Shown here: in pieces, positions 6,845-8,116 of the stretch | How positions within the stretch are numbered: position 1 is the first letter of the stretch | Layout: each line of letters begins with the position of its first letter | From: Coriobacteriales bacterium | GTDB taxonomy: Bacteria; Actinomycetota; Coriobacteriia; Coriobacteriales; UBA8131 | Assembly (NCBI GenBank): GCA_031268525.1 | Contig: JAIRXA010000156.1 | Coordinates: 1-8,116, forward strand | DNA length: 8,116 nt | Direction: 5' to 3' | Translations under genes and position numbers: made by a program | Notes under the pieces: generated by a model | Seen by the model: the letters and a program-made list of their open reading frames with translations, nothing else | The model's database searches: none | Told to the model about the DNA's origin: nothing

Positions 6845-7507
6845 ATGAACGCGATCATTTTGAGTGGCTTCTTGGGAGCAGGGAAAACCTCGTTCCTGTT
6901 GCAGCTGGCGAGCCATCTGACGCGAAGCGCTCAACAGAGTAAGGGAGAGAGCGAGGACGATAGTCCTGCCCAGAGTGGCCTCCCCTCCCAAGTCACGACG
7001 GGCGCTGCAAGCGCCAGGGTCGCCATTCTGGAGAACGAGATCGGCAAGATCAGCGTTGATGGAGCACAGCTTAAAGCGCGCGGTATTGAGGTGCGCGAGC
7101 TGTTCTCCGGCTGCGTGTGCTGCACGCTGAGCGGCGAGCTCGCTGACACGGTGTACGAACTGCAAGAAGCGCTCGAACCGGACTGGTTGATTGTCGAGGC
7201 CACGGGACTGGCCTACCCGGACAAGACTGCCGAAGCCGTACGCGTAAGGGCCTCTGCTCTGGAGCGATTACGTATCGTCGTGCTGGTAGACGCAGCGCGC
7301 TTCCTGGCTCTGGAGAAGATCAGTCCGCTGGTGGCCGGGCAAGCCGCCTGCGCCGATGTTCTGTTGCTGAACAAGATTGATCTCGTGGATGATGCCAAAC
7401 GTTGCGCCGTGCGAGCTCGACTGACCGAACTGAACCCCAAAGCACCGATTGTAGAGATTGTCGCAACCGAACCGATCGGCGATGCGCTGTGGCAGGAGCT
7501 GTTGTGA
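6845..7507 (+). CDS. CobW/G3E-family GTPase, short form without the C-terminal domain
   Basis: P-loop GTPase of the G3E family, which delivers or inserts metals (zinc, cobalt, nickel) into target proteins. Motifs are in order: Walker A GFLGAGKTS (residues 8-16), ENEIG (63-67), the CxCC metal-binding motif GCVCC (89-93), VEATG (117-121) and the guanine-specificity motif NKID (176-179). CxCC places it with CobW/YjiA/ZNG1 rather than HypB or UreG. The protein is only 220 residues, whereas CobW/YjiA proteins are usually 320-400 with a CobW_C domain, which is absent here. A polar Ser/Gln/Glu-rich insertion (about 27-57) separates the P-loop helix from the second strand and is longer than usual. 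The ATG at 6845 has AAAGG eight or so bases upstream and begins right at the first strand, as the family does. It lies 65 bases after the regulator gene and one base before the His-rich gene, suggesting co-transcription. Its client is unknown; zinc- or corrinoid-dependent methyl-transfer enzymes nearby are plausible. Confidence 0.88.
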   Translation: MNAIILSGFLGAGKTSFLLQLASHLTRSAQQSKGESEDDSPAQSGLPSQVTTGAASARVAILENEIGKISVDGAQLKARGIEVRELFSGCVCCTLSGELADTVYELQEALEPDWLIVEATGLAYPDKTAEAVRVRASALERLRIVVLVDAARFLALEKISPLVAGQAACADVLLLNKIDLVDDAKRCAVRARLTELNPKAPIVEIVATEPIGDALWQELL

Positions 7508-7508
7508 G

Positions 7509-7961
7509 ATGAGCTGTCCTGAGCATGAACACCACGGGCACGAGGGCCACGGACATGAGCACAGCCACGGGCACGGGCACGGGCATAAGCATCACGCATA
7601 TCATACGCACGAACATCACTCTGAAGACGGCATCACCATTACCGAACACGAGGGAGCCCTCATCGCCACCGTCGAGCTGAAACTCATAGGCGCCTACGAC
7701 GAAATCGAGCGCGATCTGGCGAAACGCCTGGAACGCCTGGCACGGATGATCGAGGATACGGGAGGGGTCATCGGCCACATCAAGGCATCGCTGTTCGGGG
7801 GAGGAATGGTCTCGACCTTATCCACAACCGGAAGTTCGGTCGCTGTCAGTCGTGGCACCGACTTCTCGGGCCGCGCCGAAGTAGCTGCAATCGTCTTAGC
7901 CATCAGCGAAGAGCGGCTTTATGCCGCTGTTGCCAACTGCGTCGTCAAGGGACGGACGTAG
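7509..7961 (+). CDS. Histidine-rich small protein, putative metal-binding partner of the CobW-type GTPase
   Basis: A 150-residue protein whose first 37 residues hold 17 histidines, mostly as HGH/HEH pairs (HEHHGHEGHGHEHSHGHGHG, residues 6-25), plus one Cys (C3). Such tracts bind zinc, nickel or cobalt, as in CobW linkers, HypB and UreE tails. Residues 41-143 form a separate unrecognised domain (TVELKLIGAYDEIERDL, then GGGMVSTLSTTGSSVAVSRG) that looks alpha/beta; it has no signal peptide or membrane segment. I start at the ATG of 7509, one base after the GTPase stop, with AGGAG ten bases upstream; the frame is open 17 codons further up, but those would overlap the GTPase. The close coupling suggests that the pair together replaces a single full-length CobW protein. 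The stop codon and last residues (KGRT) lie in a dispersed repeat copy. The His tract is encoded partly by a 6-base repeat (GGGCAC, 7566-7586) that could change length in frame. Function is inference. Confidence 0.8.
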   Translation: MSCPEHEHHGHEGHGHEHSHGHGHGHKHHAYHTHEHHSEDGITITEHEGALIATVELKLIGAYDEIERDLAKRLERLARMIEDTGGVIGHIKASLFGGGMVSTLSTTGSSVAVSRGTDFSGRAEVAAIVLAISEERLYAAVANCVVKGRT

Positions 7962-7996
7962 ACAGGGGGGAGTAGACAACAGGGACGGACGTGTCA
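7946..7996. repeat. Two diverged copies of the GTAGACA/GGGACGG element
   Basis: Copy one reads CAAGGGACGGACGTAGACA (7946-7964) followed by a G-run; copy two contains GTAGACAACAGGGACGGAC (7972-7990). They share the words GGGACGG and GTAGACA with the elements at 500-584. Copy one overlaps the end of the His-rich gene: its GTAGACA provides the TAG stop at 7959-7961. No transposase gene is nearby. Confidence 0.6.
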
Positions 7997-8000
7997 CGCG

Positions 8001-8111
8001 TGTCAGGGGGACGTCAGGCTGTGTGAGAATTGACCATCCCGTTACGCCGCAGCCCTGTGATGCGGCGGGAAGGCGAAGACGGGCTGTATCCGGCCCTGGA
8101 CGGGCCTGACG
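8001..8111 (+). ncRNA. Foldable segment, possible cobalamin-riboswitch-like leader (weak)
   Basis: Several stems can be drawn. An outer stem TGTCAGG (8001-8007) pairs with CCTGACG (8105-8111) with one G-U pair. GGGA-C-GTCA (8008-8016) pairs with TGAC-CA-TCCC (8031-8040). CGCCGCA (8045-8051) pairs perfectly with TGCGGCG (8061-8067), and GGCCC (8092-8096) with GGGCC (8102-8106); some stems are alternatives. Words that recall cobalamin riboswitches are GTGAGAAT (8023-8030) followed by CATCCCG, and GGGAAGGCG (8067-8075). The canonical GGGAA...CGGTG box and the AGxCAGGAxACC end are not found, so this may be a variant, a decayed riboswitch or chance in GC-rich DNA. Strand is assumed; the gene it would precede lies beyond the window. 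Confidence 0.25.
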
Positions 8112-8116
8112 GCGAA

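Noticed and set aside
7458..7508. Upstream start for the His-rich protein at 7458
   Set aside because: Would overlap the GTPase coding region by 50 bases and add 17 residues without a suitable ribosome binding site; the ATG at 7509 follows the GTPase stop by one base.
7921..8109. 62-codon plus-strand frame at the right end
   Set aside because: It starts within the His-rich gene in another frame and runs through repeat copies; Arg/Pro-rich with no family resemblance.

Overview
The window reads as a moderately GC-rich chromosomal region from an anaerobe that uses the tetrahydrofolate (methyl) branch of the Wood-Ljungdahl pathway. The gene set (fused MetF-MetV reductase, AcsE/MtgA-like methyltransferase, formate-THF ligase, FchA-type cyclohydrolase, PucR-type regulator) would fit a methyl-compound-using anaerobe such as an Eggerthellaceae-like member of the Coriobacteriia. 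That taxonomic guess is inference from gene content and base composition only; an acetogenic or demethylating Firmicute is the main alternative.

Layout. The left 4.9 kb is one minus-strand gene cluster, transcribed in the order metF-metV fusion (4882-3350), methyl-THF:corrinoid methyltransferase (3144-2338), fhs (2282-606) and fchA (470 to beyond the left edge). The 376-base divergent region 4883-5258 holds candidate promoters for both directions and two copies of an unusual 15-base operator-like sequence. The right side is plus-strand: a PucR-type regulator (5259-6779), a short CobW-type GTPase lacking the usual C-terminal domain (6845-7507), and, one base later, a histidine-rich small protein (7509-7961). 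The last 155 bases hold no gene but contain repeat-element copies and a foldable segment with faint cobalamin-riboswitch-like features.

How the genes could work together. The minus-strand enzymes interconvert formate, formyl-, methenyl- and (via a FolD not seen here) methylene-THF with methyl-THF, and pass methyl groups to or from a corrinoid protein. This suits either CO2/formate reduction to methyl or oxidation of methyl groups released from methylated substrates. No CO dehydrogenase/acetyl-CoA synthase, corrinoid protein or substrate-specific methyltransferase lies in the window. The divergent PucR-type protein is the obvious candidate regulator. The GTPase and His-rich protein look like a split metallochaperone; delivery of zinc or cobalt to the neighbouring cysteine-rich or corrinoid enzymes is a reasonable hypothesis, not shown by the sequence.

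Apart from the genes, the intergenic DNA is unusually repeat-rich. A GTAGACA/GGGACGG palindromic element recurs in three separate gaps, one copy supplying the stop codon of the His-rich gene. There is also a tandem 30-base repeat, a duplicated gene tail between the methyltransferase gene and fhs, and a spaced 17-base repeat.
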